The notes below the pieces were generated by a model. The model had not been told where the DNA came from and ran no database searches. It saw only the letters and a list, made by a program, of their open reading frames with translations. DNA of 64,000 nt from Streptomyces coeruleorubidus (lineage in GTDB: Bacteria; Actinomycetota; Actinomycetes; Streptomycetales; Streptomycetaceae): NCBI RefSeq assembly GCF_028885415.1, contig NZ_CP118527.1:930001-994000 (forward strand), given 5' to 3'. The position numbers and the translations under genes were made by a program. Positions 8,655 to 16,507 of the stretch are shown in pieces (within the stretch, counting starts at the first letter, position 1; each line of letters begins with the position of its first letter).

Positions 8655-9845
8655 TCAAGGCAGCGGGACGGAGCGCAGGGCGGGGTGGATCCGTGCCACG
8701 ACGACGACGTGGCCTGCGTCGCCTCCGGGCACGACAAGCGCCGGGCGTTCGCCGTCCCAAGCCTGTGACGGGGGCGGCGACATGCGAGGCGCCGCCGCTC
8801 CGGTCCCCTCGGGTCCGGCGCGCAGATCCATGCTGATCAGGCGGGATTCGGGGGGACCGTAGGCGTCGGTGAAGGTGACGAACCGTCCGTGGGCCAGGCC
8901 TGCCTCCTGTGAGGAGGTGGGGTAACTCCACAGCCTGCGGGGGTGTTCGAGGTCGTACGCGTTCCAGGCGCCGGCGCCTGGGTCCTCCGCGCTGTCCTCG
9001 TACAGGACCAGCACACCGTCGGACGAGACCAGGCCGCGTTGGGGTTTCATGCCGCTGTCCTCGGCGGTGGCGAGCGGACGGAGGGTGGCGGGGGCGAGGC
9101 GTTGCAGGGGCGGGAAAGTGTCCGAGGCGGACACCGGGCTGCCGGTGCAGACCAGGTAGCCGCCACCGGATAGGAGGCGGGGGCACTCGGTGCCTGAGGG
9201 AGTGGTCGCCGTCGGGGTGCCGGTCCGGGCATCGCGAGCGGTGACCTTGGTGCCGTCGGTCGTGTAGATCCGGCTGCCGAAGGCAGCGAGGCCGCCGTCG
9301 GGGTCCGCGTGGAGCTCCTCGCGCCAGATGAGAGAACCGTCGGACGCCAGGTACGCACCGAGGGTGAGGTCCGTGTCGTCGCCGCCGTCGCTCGGGGCGT
9401 CGAGCGCGTAGACGGTCCTGTCCCCGGCCACGAGGCCGACGGCCTCCCGTCCGGCGGGCAGTTGCCGGGACCAGGCCTGTACGCCCGTGCGCAGGTTCGC
9501 GGCGCGCAGCACTCGTTCGGCGCCGGTGAAGGCGCGTTCGTCGGCGGAGTCGAGGACGAGCGGGCCGCTCTTGCCGCCGCCGCTGCCGGGCACGGCCCAG
9601 TTGACCGTCCCGTCGGTCCGGGACCTGCCGACGAAGCCGCCTGAGGCGGTACTGCACACGACTTGGTGGGGCGTGGCACCGCAGACCCCGGGCGCCTTCT
9701 CGGCGGAGAGCGAGCTCACCCAGGCACGCCACGGTCCGTCGACCGGCGAGGCCGAGGCGGAGCGGACCGGGGAAGCGGTCGTGCCCCCGCCCTTGTCGGA
9801 CCGAGCGTCCCCGGCAGGCGCACACCCGCCCAGGACCAGACCAAC
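8655..9845 (-). pseudogene. PQQ-like beta-propeller lipoprotein with 5' end removed
   Basis: The open frame from 9845 to 8655 encodes about 396 residues. It begins with the tail of a lipoprotein signal peptide (GLVLVLGGCA-like lipobox, L-G-G-C near 9815), but an in-frame stop lies just upstream (9846-9848) and no start codon precedes the lipobox. The body holds repeated propeller blades such as DGTVNWAVPG, RVLRAANLRTGVQAW and LIWREELHAD, as in PQQ-binding-like repeat proteins often paired with Ser/Thr kinases. A GTG at 9719 could start a leaderless cytoplasmic form of 354 residues. The upstream break coincides with a fragment of a different gene, so the front end was most likely lost by recombination. 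Confidence 0.65.
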
Positions 9846-9848
9846 TCA

Positions 9849-9947
9849 GGCCGTTTCGTCACCTGCTTCTACGCCCACCTCGACCTCGCACTCCACCAGG
9901 CGACCCTCGCCAGCGCCGGGCACCCACCCCCGCTCCTGCGGCGCCCG
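9849..9947 (+). pseudogene. SpoIIE/PP2C-type phosphatase fragment
   Basis: A 33-codon stretch reads RFVTCFYAHLDLALHQATLA then SAGHPPPLLRRP. This is the conserved AGHxPPLL loop region of SpoIIE-type phosphatases. Nothing else of the domain remains. It abuts the decapitated lipoprotein gene at about 9846. Confidence 0.65.
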
Positions 9948-10138
9948 GTCTCATTCGTCTTCCGAGGGGACACGGACATCTACAGCGAGACCCCGCTGCC
10001 GGGGATGGATCCTGCCCGTAGGAGTCTTGCCCGCCGTCCTGTCGTGAGGGGAGAAGGACGGCGGTTCCGACGGTCTTGCCCGGCGTTCGAACCCGGTGCG
10101 AGACTTCACAATCGCTGTCGCCTGCATGGGAGTTGGGC

Positions 10139-11434
10139 TTGTCACCTACGGGAAGACCGTTACGGCCCCTGACCATCCTCTTCGCACCGGAGAGCGCGTA
10201 CGGGCCGACGAACAACTGCGTGGGGATCGGGGATGTCCTGCGCCGCCGGGGGCACCGTGTGGTGTTCGCCGCGGAGGCGTCCTGGAAGGGCCGCCTCGCG
10301 CCGCTCGGCTTCGCGGAGGAGCTGGTCAATCTGGCTCCGTCGCCCGAACAGCCCCAGGACGCGGGACAGTTCTGGAAAGACTTCATACGGGACACCGCGC
10401 CTGAGTTCCGCAGGCCGACCATCGAGCAGCTGGGCACCTGGATCAAGCCGGTGTGGGAGGAGCTGGTCTCCGGCGCCCGGTACTGCGAGCCGCAGATGAA
10501 GGAGATCATCGACCGGGTGCGGCCGGATGTGATCGTCGAGGACAACGTCGTCTGCTTCCCGGCGCTGACCACGGCGGGCGTTCCCTTTGTGCGGATTGTC
10601 TCCTGCAACCCGCTGGAGATGAAGGGCGAGGGAGTTCCGCCGCCGTTCTCCGGGTATCCGGCCGGGGACCAGAGCGGGTGGGACGAGTTCCGCGCCGAGT
10701 ACGACCGCACGCACCGGGCCCTGTGGAGCGACTTCAGCACCTGGGTGACCGAGCAGGGCGCGCGTCCCCTGCCCGACCTGGAGTTCATCCACGAGGGCGA
10801 TCTGAACCTGTACACCTATCCCGAGTCGGCCGACTACACGGACGTCCGCCCACTGGGCCCCACCTGGCACCGGCTGGACTCCTCGGTCCGCGAGACGGAG
10901 GAGAAGTTCACGCTGCCGCCCGGCCTGGCCGACGGCGGCGCGCTGATCTACTTCAGCCTCGGCTCGCTGGGCTCGGCCGACGTGGACCTCATGCGCAGGG
11001 TCATCGCCTCGCTCGCCCGCACCCCACACCGCTACATCGTCTCCAAAGGCCCGTTGCACGACGAGATCGAGCTCCCGCCGAACATGTGGGGCACGGAGTT
11101 CCTGCCGCAGACCCGGATCCTGCCGCTGGTCGACCTCGTCATCACGCACGGCGGCAACAACACGATCACCGAGGCCCTCCACTTCGGCAAGCCCATGATC
11201 GTGCTGCCGCTGTTCTGGGACCAGTACGACAACGCCCAGCGCATGGCGGAACTGGGTTACGGCGTCCGGCTCGACCCGTACCGCTTCACCGACGCCCAGC
11301 TCCATGGCGCAATCGGCCGGCTGCTCAGCGATATGACCCTGCGGCGCACCCTCACCGAGGCCGGTGAGACGATTCGGGCTCGCGATGGGCTGCGTACGGC
11401 CGCGGATCTGATCGAGCGCGCCGCCACGGCCTGA
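10139..11434 (+). CDS. Macrolide-type glycosyltransferase (GT1 family)
   Basis: About 431 residues of a GT-B glycosyltransferase of the MGT/macrolide-inactivating type. The N-terminal acceptor domain begins RPLRPLTILFAPESAYGPTN and runs through RPDVIVEDNVVCFPAL. The donor domain contains IYFSLGSLGSAD and the nucleotide-sugar signature LVITHGGNNTITEALHFGKP with LFWDQYDNAQ. Family members transfer UDP- or TDP-sugars to small hydrophobic acceptors. No ATG lies near the conserved start; TTG at 10139, preceded by GGGAG, is the best start. A TTA leucine codon follows at 10160-10162, which would make expression depend on the bldA tRNA if this start is right. It stands alone between relics and an IS element, so its natural substrate is unclear. 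Confidence 0.85.
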   Translation: MSPTGRPLRPLTILFAPESAYGPTNNCVGIGDVLRRRGHRVVFAAEASWKGRLAPLGFAEELVNLAPSPEQPQDAGQFWKDFIRDTAPEFRRPTIEQLGTWIKPVWEELVSGARYCEPQMKEIIDRVRPDVIVEDNVVCFPALTTAGVPFVRIVSCNPLEMKGEGVPPPFSGYPAGDQSGWDEFRAEYDRTHRALWSDFSTWVTEQGARPLPDLEFIHEGDLNLYTYPESADYTDVRPLGPTWHRLDSSVRETEEKFTLPPGLADGGALIYFSLGSLGSADVDLMRRVIASLARTPHRYIVSKGPLHDEIELPPNMWGTEFLPQTRILPLVDLVITHGGNNTITEALHFGKPMIVLPLFWDQYDNAQRMAELGYGVRLDPYRFTDAQLHGAIGRLLSDMTLRRTLTEAGETIRARDGLRTAADLIERAATA

Positions 11435-11459
11435 TCCCCCGTTATCTTCTTCGCGGTCC

Positions 11460-11699
11460 TGCAAGAGGGCCGCTGGCCTCCGGGCCCGGCATGACTTTTG
11501 CCCCCTGTCGAAGGGATGACCTGGGGGGTGGTGTCACCGGGCCCGAGGGGTGCCGTCGGAGACGCTGATCAGAGGTCCGACCACTGCCTGGCCGGGCGAA
11601 ATGCCCGGCTGCTCGCGGGCGGCAGGTCTGCATAACGTGGCTGCGCGAGAACGGCTCCCGACCTCGGGGCCGGCACACGTCGACACAGGTGGGGGCACG
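11460..11699 (+). ncRNA. Candidate bridge RNA region of the IS110 element
   Basis: The 5' non-coding end upstream of the transposase GTG is about 240 bp, without a plausible gene. In IS110-group elements this end is known to be transcribed as the structured bridge RNA (seekRNA) whose loops pair with target and donor DNA. The stretch contains several short inverted repeats, for example the GCCGGGCGAAATGCCCGGC hairpin at 11590-11608. The assignment is by position and family knowledge; I have not folded it. Confidence 0.35.
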
Positions 11700-12902
11700 G
11701 TGATCAGCATCGACGGGGTGGGCGTCTTCCTGGGCCTGGACGTCGGTAAGCAGACCCATCACGGACACGGACTGACCCCGGCCGGGAAGACGGTCTTCGA
11801 CAAGCCGCTGCCGAACAGCGAACCGAAGCTGCGGGCGGTCTTCGACAAGCTGAAGGCCAAGTTCGGCACCGTCCTGGTGGTCGTGGACCAGCCTGCCTCC
11901 ATCGGCGCCCTGCCACTGACCGTCGCCCGGGACGCCGACTGTCAGGTCGCCTACCTGCCAGGCCTGGCGATGCGCAGGATCGCCGACCTCTACCCCGGCG
12001 AAGCCAAGACCGACGCGAAGGACGCCGCCGTCATCGCGGACGCCGCCCGCACCATGCCCCACACCCTGCGCACCCTCGACCTGACCGACGAGGTCACCGC
12101 GGAGCTGACCATGCTCGTCGGCTTCGACCAGGACCTCGCCGGCGAGGCCAACCGCACCTCCAACCGCATCCGCGGCCTGCTCACCCAGTTCCACCCCAGC
12201 CTCGAACGCGTCCTGGGCCCGCGCCTGGACCACGCAGCCATCACCTGGCTCCTCGAGCGCTACGGATCTCCGCAGGCACTCCGCAAGGCAGGCCGCCGCA
12301 GGCTCGTCGAGGTCATCCGCCCCAGGGCACCGCGCATGGCCGAGCGGCTGGTCGACGACATCTTCACCGCGCTCGACGAGCAGACCGTCGTCGTCCCCGG
12401 CACCGGCACCCTCGACGTGATCGTGCCGTCGCTGGCGAAGTCGCTGGCCGCCGTCCACGAACAACGCCGGGCCCTGGAGGCCAGAATCGAGGCCCTGCTG
12501 GAGGCCCACCCTCTTTCCCAGGTCCTGACCTCGATGCCCGGCATCGGCGTCAGGACCGCCGCAGTCCTCCTGTCCACCGTCGGCGACGGCAGCTCCTTTC
12601 CCACCGCCGCCCACCTGGCCTCCTACGCCGGCCTCGCCCCGACAACCCGGCAGTCCGGAACCTCGATCCACGGCGAACACGCCCCCAGAGGCGGCAACCG
12701 CCAGCTCAAACGGGCGATGTTCCTGTCCGCGTTCGCCGCCCTGCACGATCCCGCCTCCCGGACCTACTACGACCGCTGCCGAACCCGCGGGAAGACCCAC
12801 ACCCAGGCACTTCTCCGCCTCGCCCGCCAGCGGATCAACGTGCTGTTCGCGATGCTCCGCGACGGCACCTTCTACGAACCCAAAACCCCACGCCTCGCTT
12901 GA
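11700..12902 (+). CDS. IS110-family transposase (DEDD recombinase)
   Basis: 400 residues from GTG 11700. The N-terminal RuvC-like DEDD domain begins VFLGLDVGKQTHHGHGL (first Asp), then VVVDQPASIGAL and KTDAKDAAVIAD with the later acidic residues. The C-terminal Transposase_20 domain reads LTSMPGIGVRTAAVLLSTVG, YAGLAPTTRQSG and GNRQLKRAMFLSAF, and supplies the catalytic Ser region. Length and domain order are normal and no frame breaks are seen, so the element could be active. The start was chosen because family members begin a few residues before the LGLDVGK motif; ~50 upstream codons remain open but are non-coding end. Confidence 0.92.
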   Translation: MISIDGVGVFLGLDVGKQTHHGHGLTPAGKTVFDKPLPNSEPKLRAVFDKLKAKFGTVLVVVDQPASIGALPLTVARDADCQVAYLPGLAMRRIADLYPGEAKTDAKDAAVIADAARTMPHTLRTLDLTDEVTAELTMLVGFDQDLAGEANRTSNRIRGLLTQFHPSLERVLGPRLDHAAITWLLERYGSPQALRKAGRRRLVEVIRPRAPRMAERLVDDIFTALDEQTVVVPGTGTLDVIVPSLAKSLAAVHEQRRALEARIEALLEAHPLSQVLTSMPGIGVRTAAVLLSTVGDGSSFPTAAHLASYAGLAPTTRQSGTSIHGEHAPRGGNRQLKRAMFLSAFAALHDPASRTYYDRCRTRGKTHTQALLRLARQRINVLFAMLRDGTFYEPKTPRLA

Positions 12903-13078
12903 CGAAAGACATAGAGGCACCCCCCGGCCCTTGGACGCGTGTCTCTGCTGGTCCTCGTCCAGACCAAGGCCCACGGAGGTCAGGCGGACAGCCAGGGACT
13001 CAAGCCCCTTGTGCGTGGGTATCCCGCCCATCCGCTCCCGCGCGGGCCACGGCGGCGGCCGACCAAGCTCCACGGTCC

Positions 13079-13406
13079 TGGGCGCCTCGACATCTACAGT
13101 GGCGGCCACACGCACACCGCTGCGGTCACCGTTGAGGTATGGGACGGGGAGCCGCCCGGGCAGGAATCCTCGCGGTGGGACGAACAGGCTGAGGCCGACT
13201 TCGAGTCAACCACTGGTGAAGTGGCCGTGTGGTCCATGGGCTTGGGGCGCGCCGACGACGTGATCACGCTCGCCGACGCGGGGGGCTCCTGGCGGGTGCG
13301 GGTGAGCTGTGCCGGGCGCAGGGAGGCTGCGGCACTGTCGGAGCAGGAAGGTACGGGTGAAGGCGTGGAGCAGTACCTTGTGCAGTTCTGGCCCGCGACG
13401 GCCTGA
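13079..13406 (+). pseudogene. Unknown protein, 5' truncated by the IS110 insertion
   Basis: From the IS right end, an open frame of about 109 codons runs to 13406: RLDIYSGGHTHTAAVTVEVW, RWDEQAEADFESTTGEVAVW, SWRVRVSCAGRRE, YLVQFWPA. It looks like the C-terminal part of a small globular beta-rich protein, the kind found as immunity or competence-like proteins in Streptomyces, but I cannot name a family. The frame stays open upstream only through IS sequence, so the original start has been lost. It ends at a strong hairpin. Confidence 0.5.
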
Positions 13407-13418
13407 ACACGGTCAAGG

Positions 13419-13448
13419 GCGGGGGTGCCGACAACTCGGCACCCCCGC
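13419..13448. terminator. Bidirectional hairpin terminator
   Basis: GCGGGGGTGCCG (13419-13430) and CGGCACCCCCGC (13437-13448) form a perfect 12-bp stem with a 6-nt loop, located between two convergent reading frames. Confidence 0.8.
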
Positions 13449-13458
13449 CGTTGGCACC

Positions 13459-13758
13459 TCAGGAGACGGACGTGAAGTAGAACTTGTTGGTGGTGCCCAG
13501 GCCCTTCTTGCACTCGTCGAGCGTCATCGTGCGGGCCGGTTCCGGAGCCGCGATCATGGGCGTCGGCGAGGCGGTTGAATCGACAGGTGCGGTGCGGGAT
13601 GACTGGGCCGCCAGCCGCGCGTACGACGCCGCAGGCCCCACCGTCTCGTACGGCAACTGCGCGATCGGCTCCGCGTTCCGGGCAATGTCCCGCAGACGTT
13701 CCATGCCGCCCTCGCTCTGCAACTCCTCGAGCGATGGTGTGGCCGAGCCAATCGGCAG
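13459..13758 (-). CDS. Small unknown protein, probably 5' truncated
   Basis: Open frame of about 90-98 codons ending at 13459. It reads GGMERLRDIARNAEPIAQLP, YETVGPAASYARLA, a Ser/Thr/Pro-rich linker and a C-terminus LDECKKGLGTTNKFYFTSVS. No ATG with a ribosome site is present near the conserved-looking start; TTG 13722 or CTG are the only choices, and a stop codon lies about 15 codons further up. It may be the C-terminal half of a secreted protein broken where the rightward gene at 13762 begins. I do not recognise the family. Confidence 0.4.
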   Translation of the reverse strand: MPIGSATPSLEELQSEGGMERLRDIARNAEPIAQLPYETVGPAASYARLAAQSSRTAPVDSTASPTPMIAAPEPARTMTLDECKKGLGTTNKFYFTSVS

Positions 13759-13761
13759 GCG

Positions 13762-14655
13762 ATGTCAGCATCTGCGGAAGAGATACTCAACCGGCTCAGC
13801 ACAAAGATCCCCGTCCGTATCAATTCGACCGCCGCTCTGGTTACGGTCATGGCCAAGGCGGCCGCGGCCATCGATCGACAGCGCGCACGGAAGCAGGACG
13901 AGGAGGAATCGAGTTCCGCAAGCCCGAAGCGTCTTCGCGCGAGCTACCACCCTCGCCCGTCACAGACGGGGCAGAGGGCTGGCCGAACACTGGCAAGGAC
14001 TGAAGTATTGCCAGGCCATGGCCACCGACCCCAGCGGCCACCTGGCCCTCACCGACGACGGCCAGAGCCCGGAACTCTCCTACGGAGCCAGGCAGGCACG
14101 GGAATTGGGGCGAGCCTTCGGACTCGCCGTCGCCGAACGGACCGCGCGGAACCGCTTCCCGGACCACATGGTCTCCACCCTGGACGCGGAAGCCATACTC
14201 CTGGCGGGCTTCGCACGCTCCGGCCCTCGACCGTCCCTGGGCACCCGGCCACGACCCGACTTCTTCATCGAAGCATGGCGCCCGGGCGAGCGGTCTCGCG
14301 TCTTCGTAGTGACGGTCAACGGCAACCATCAGAGGGCCACCAAGCGCACCGCCAAAGCTGATCGCTCAGCATTCAAGCAGCTGGCCAGGGCCAGCGAGCG
14401 CGCCGAGCACTTCCACCTTGCCGAGTGGAACACCACGCCGTGCCTCTTGACGCCCCCGAACTACTCACGGTGGACGGAATCACCGTCAACGCTCTGCAAG
14501 CGCCGGGCGAAGGACTGCTGCCCGCGAGGCCGGCCATCGGGCGCGGCAGCGCGGACGCAGTGCTGTCGGAACGGAACCCCCCGTACGCCGGCGCGGTGAA
14601 GGTACCTGCCGACAGCCACAGAGAACGGATCCAGCACGGGTTCCTCATCCCCTGA
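13762..14655 (+). pseudogene. Conserved unknown Streptomyces protein with two frameshifts
   Basis: Three collinear pieces: frame 1 from ATG 13762 (MSASAEEILNRLSTKIPVRI, ending about 13935), frame 2 from about 13945 to 14440 (TLARHRRGRGLAEHWQGLKY, SYGARQARELGRAFGLAVAE, RVFVVTVNGNHQRATKRTAK), and frame 1 again to 14655 (LTVDGITVNALQAPGEGLLP, PYAGAVKVPA, HGFLIP). Together they read as one soluble protein of about 300 residues, but shifts near 13940 and 14440 break it. Function unknown. The sequence after 14655 matches unrelated genes, so the 3' end is also missing. Confidence 0.5.
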
Positions 14656-14673
14656 AAAGGGGCGGGGGAAGAC

Positions 14674-14718
14674 CGCGCGCAGGGCGGCCTCGTCCACGCC
14701 ACCGCCGTAGGCGGATGC
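14674..14718. repeat. 45-bp perfect copy of part of a DUF1702 gene
   Basis: These 45 bases are identical and in the same orientation to 16754-16798, inside the last DUF1702 gene of the neighbouring operon (codons for AYGGGVDEAALRA). Only this scrap of the gene is present here, immediately outside the cluster's ferredoxin gene. It marks a duplication or recombination joint at the cluster edge. Confidence 0.9.
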
Positions 14719-14836
14719 CACTGACCGGCACCGCCCGGCTCTGGGAGCCCCGCCGCCTGCGGCTTCGGCTGTTCTCCACCGCCGCCCAGCTCGTCACCAC
14801 GGGCGCCGCCGCTTGCTCGGACGCCTGTGAGCGCTA
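14719..14836 (+). pseudogene. IS1380/IS4-like transposase C-terminal relic
   Basis: Reads LTGTARLWEPRRLRLRLFST then AAQLVTTGAAA. This is the C-terminal signature of IS1380-type transposases in actinobacteria (WEPKRLRLRLFS..A..LV.TGR). Only about 35 codons remain, joined directly to the 45-bp DUF1702 repeat. Confidence 0.6.
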
Positions 14837-14851
14837 GCTCGCGCCGCGGTC

Positions 14852-15121
14852 TCAGGCCGTGCGGGCCGCGAAGAAATCGCGGTTCGCCGCGATGGAGTCC
14901 TGTGACGCCTCCGGGACGTCCTCTTCGGGGTAGATCGCCTCCACCGGGCAGACCGGTTCACAGGCGCTGCAGTCGATGCACGCGGTGGGGTCGATGTAGA
15001 GCTGGGCGTGCTCCCGGAAGGACGCCTCCTGCGGTCCGGGGTGGATCGCATCAGCGGGACATGCCTCCCAGCAGGCGGCGTCCTTGCTGTCTGCACAGGC
15101 TTCAGTGATCACGTAAGTCAT
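14852..15121 (-). CDS. Seven-iron-type bacterial ferredoxin
   Basis: 89 residues, the last gene of the leftward operon. The seven cysteines sit at 9, 17, 21, 48, 51, 54 and 58: C-x7-C-x3-CP for a 3Fe-4S site and CIDCSACEPVCP for a 4Fe-4S site, as in FdxA-type 3Fe-4S/4Fe-4S ferredoxins. It is a soluble electron carrier. It follows the FAD oxidoreductase by 42 bp, and as a cluster member it probably supplies electrons to a redox tailoring step, perhaps involving that enzyme; this is inference. It starts at ATG 15121, with GGAGGTTCC just upstream. Confidence 0.93.
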   Translation of the reverse strand: MTYVITEACADSKDAACWEACPADAIHPGPQEASFREHAQLYIDPTACIDCSACEPVCPVEAIYPEEDVPEASQDSIAANRDFFAARTA

Positions 15122-15163
15122 GGGAACCTCCGCTGCGAAGATGGTCGGTTCGGTCCGGCCGAC

Positions 15164-16423
15164 TCAGCCGGCCTCGGCGAGTTCCGGCCCGTCGTGGACG
15201 TCCGGTTCGGTGAGCCCCATGAGGGCGGACAGGTTCTTGGGGGTGAAGAACTCCGCCCAGGGGACGGTGTTCTGGATGACTCCGAAGAACCGGTCTATGG
15301 CGTCCTGGTTGCCCCGCATCGCGGCGAGCACGTCCTGGAACGCCGGGTCGAAGGGCTCCATCGCCGCGTGGTCGACGATGAAGTCGTAGAGGGGCTTCAA
15401 CGCCTCGTTGCGCTTGTACTCGTACGTACTCAACGCCGTTTCCAGGGGCATCCTCCCGGAGAATCCGGCATCGAGGGCCTGGGCCAGGAGTTCGGCGTCC
15501 CGGAACGCGTCCGTGATGCCCTGGGCGGTGATCGGGTCCTTGTGGACACCGGCGTCACCGACCAGAGCCCAACCGGGGCCGAAGGGCTTGCGGAAGAAGT
15601 TGGGGCGGTTCCCCGCTCCCATGAACCGATGCGCGAGGCGCCCGGTTTCGAGGCGAGCTCCCAGCCCGGGCGCGATGTCGTTCACCGTCTTGAGGTAGTG
15701 GGCACGCACGTCGGTCTTGAAGTCGGCGAAGTCGCGCTCGGGCCGCTCGACGAACACGGCGGCCTGGTCGTCATGCGTCGGGAAGGCGATGACGGTGCTG
15801 CCGGGGCGGGTGTAGAACTCCAGGCCCATGAGTTCCACGTCGTCCCAGTAGGTGTAGTAGCCGAAGGCCTTGGGCGGCACGACGTGGTACTCGGGGGCCT
15901 CGACGGTCCGGGCGACGATCGACCGCATGCCGTCCGCGCCGATGACCATCCGGGCCTGCTCGGTGATGGAGATGCCACTGGCCCCTCGTCCGCGCACCCC
16001 TACGACTTTGCCGTCCTCGGTGAGCACCTCCTGCACGGTGAAACCCTCGCGGACCACGGCGCCGGCCGCCGCGGCGGCGTCCACCAGGATCTTGTCGAGG
16101 ATGGTGCGCTTGGGGGCGTAGATGGCGGCGAATCCGTCGTCGTCCGGGTAGGGGAAACCCTCCAGGGTGAAGTGACCGTACCTGTCGAGGCAGAGATCGA
16201 GGACGATGTTCGTCACGGCCGGGCACCGCGAGGCCTCTACCTGGCCGAGCAGCCCCCAGCGCCTGAGCTGGGCGCTGCCCTCGACAGTGATCATGTGGGT
16301 GGAGACGGTGTCACTGGGGAAGGTGGCCCGGTCCAGCAGGAGTACGCGGTGCCCCTTCCTGGCGAGCAGCATGGCAGTGGGTGCGCCGGACACGCGGGCA
16401 CCGATCACGATGGCGTCGTACAC
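15164..16423 (-). CDS. FAD-dependent oxidoreductase (UbiH/geranylgeranyl-reductase-like)
   Basis: 419 residues from GTG 16423, preceded by AAAGGGA at 8 nt. The N-terminal dinucleotide fold reads YDAIVIGARVSGAPTAMLLA, with Ala/Arg inside the usual GxGxxG. The second FAD motif reads GWALVGDAGVHKDPITAQGI in the C-terminal half, the GD motif of group A flavin monooxygenases and geranylgeranyl reductases. No membrane segment. Close homologues are annotated as FAD-dependent monooxygenases or reductases, and sequence alone does not decide. It lies 84 bp after the last DUF1702 gene in the leftward operon and just before the ferredoxin, so hydroxylation or reduction of the polyketide is plausible. Confidence 0.88.
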   Translation of the reverse strand: MYDAIVIGARVSGAPTAMLLARKGHRVLLLDRATFPSDTVSTHMITVEGSAQLRRWGLLGQVEASRCPAVTNIVLDLCLDRYGHFTLEGFPYPDDDGFAAIYAPKRTILDKILVDAAAAAGAVVREGFTVQEVLTEDGKVVGVRGRGASGISITEQARMVIGADGMRSIVARTVEAPEYHVVPPKAFGYYTYWDDVELMGLEFYTRPGSTVIAFPTHDDQAAVFVERPERDFADFKTDVRAHYLKTVNDIAPGLGARLETGRLAHRFMGAGNRPNFFRKPFGPGWALVGDAGVHKDPITAQGITDAFRDAELLAQALDAGFSGRMPLETALSTYEYKRNEALKPLYDFIVDHAAMEPFDPAFQDVLAAMRGNQDAIDRFFGVIQNTVPWAEFFTPKNLSALMGLTEPDVHDGPELAEAG

Positions 16424-16507
16424 GGCCGATTCCCTTTCTTCGTACCTCTTCTTCGTACTTCTTCTGGGCGTGCGCAAATCGTTCAGCAAGGTCGCCCGAC
16501 CGGTCGC

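Larger units (their letters stand above)
11455..13077 (+). mobile_element. IS110-family insertion sequence
   Basis: An intact IS110-type transposase gene is flanked by about 245 bp (left) and 175 bp (right) of non-coding DNA. The right boundary at about 13077 is inferred from two facts: a 22-bp stretch ending there recurs at 45502-45523, and a host reading frame resumes immediately after it. The left boundary near 11455 is a guess from a shared CGGTCCTG at 11452-11459 and 13073-13080. IS110 elements lack inverted repeats and insert by a bridge-RNA-guided recombinase, so ends cannot be confirmed by terminal repeats. Confidence 0.65.

Noticed and set aside
13459..13758. Complete small secreted protein
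   Set aside because: No start codon with ribosome site and no signal peptide; more likely a broken C-terminal part.
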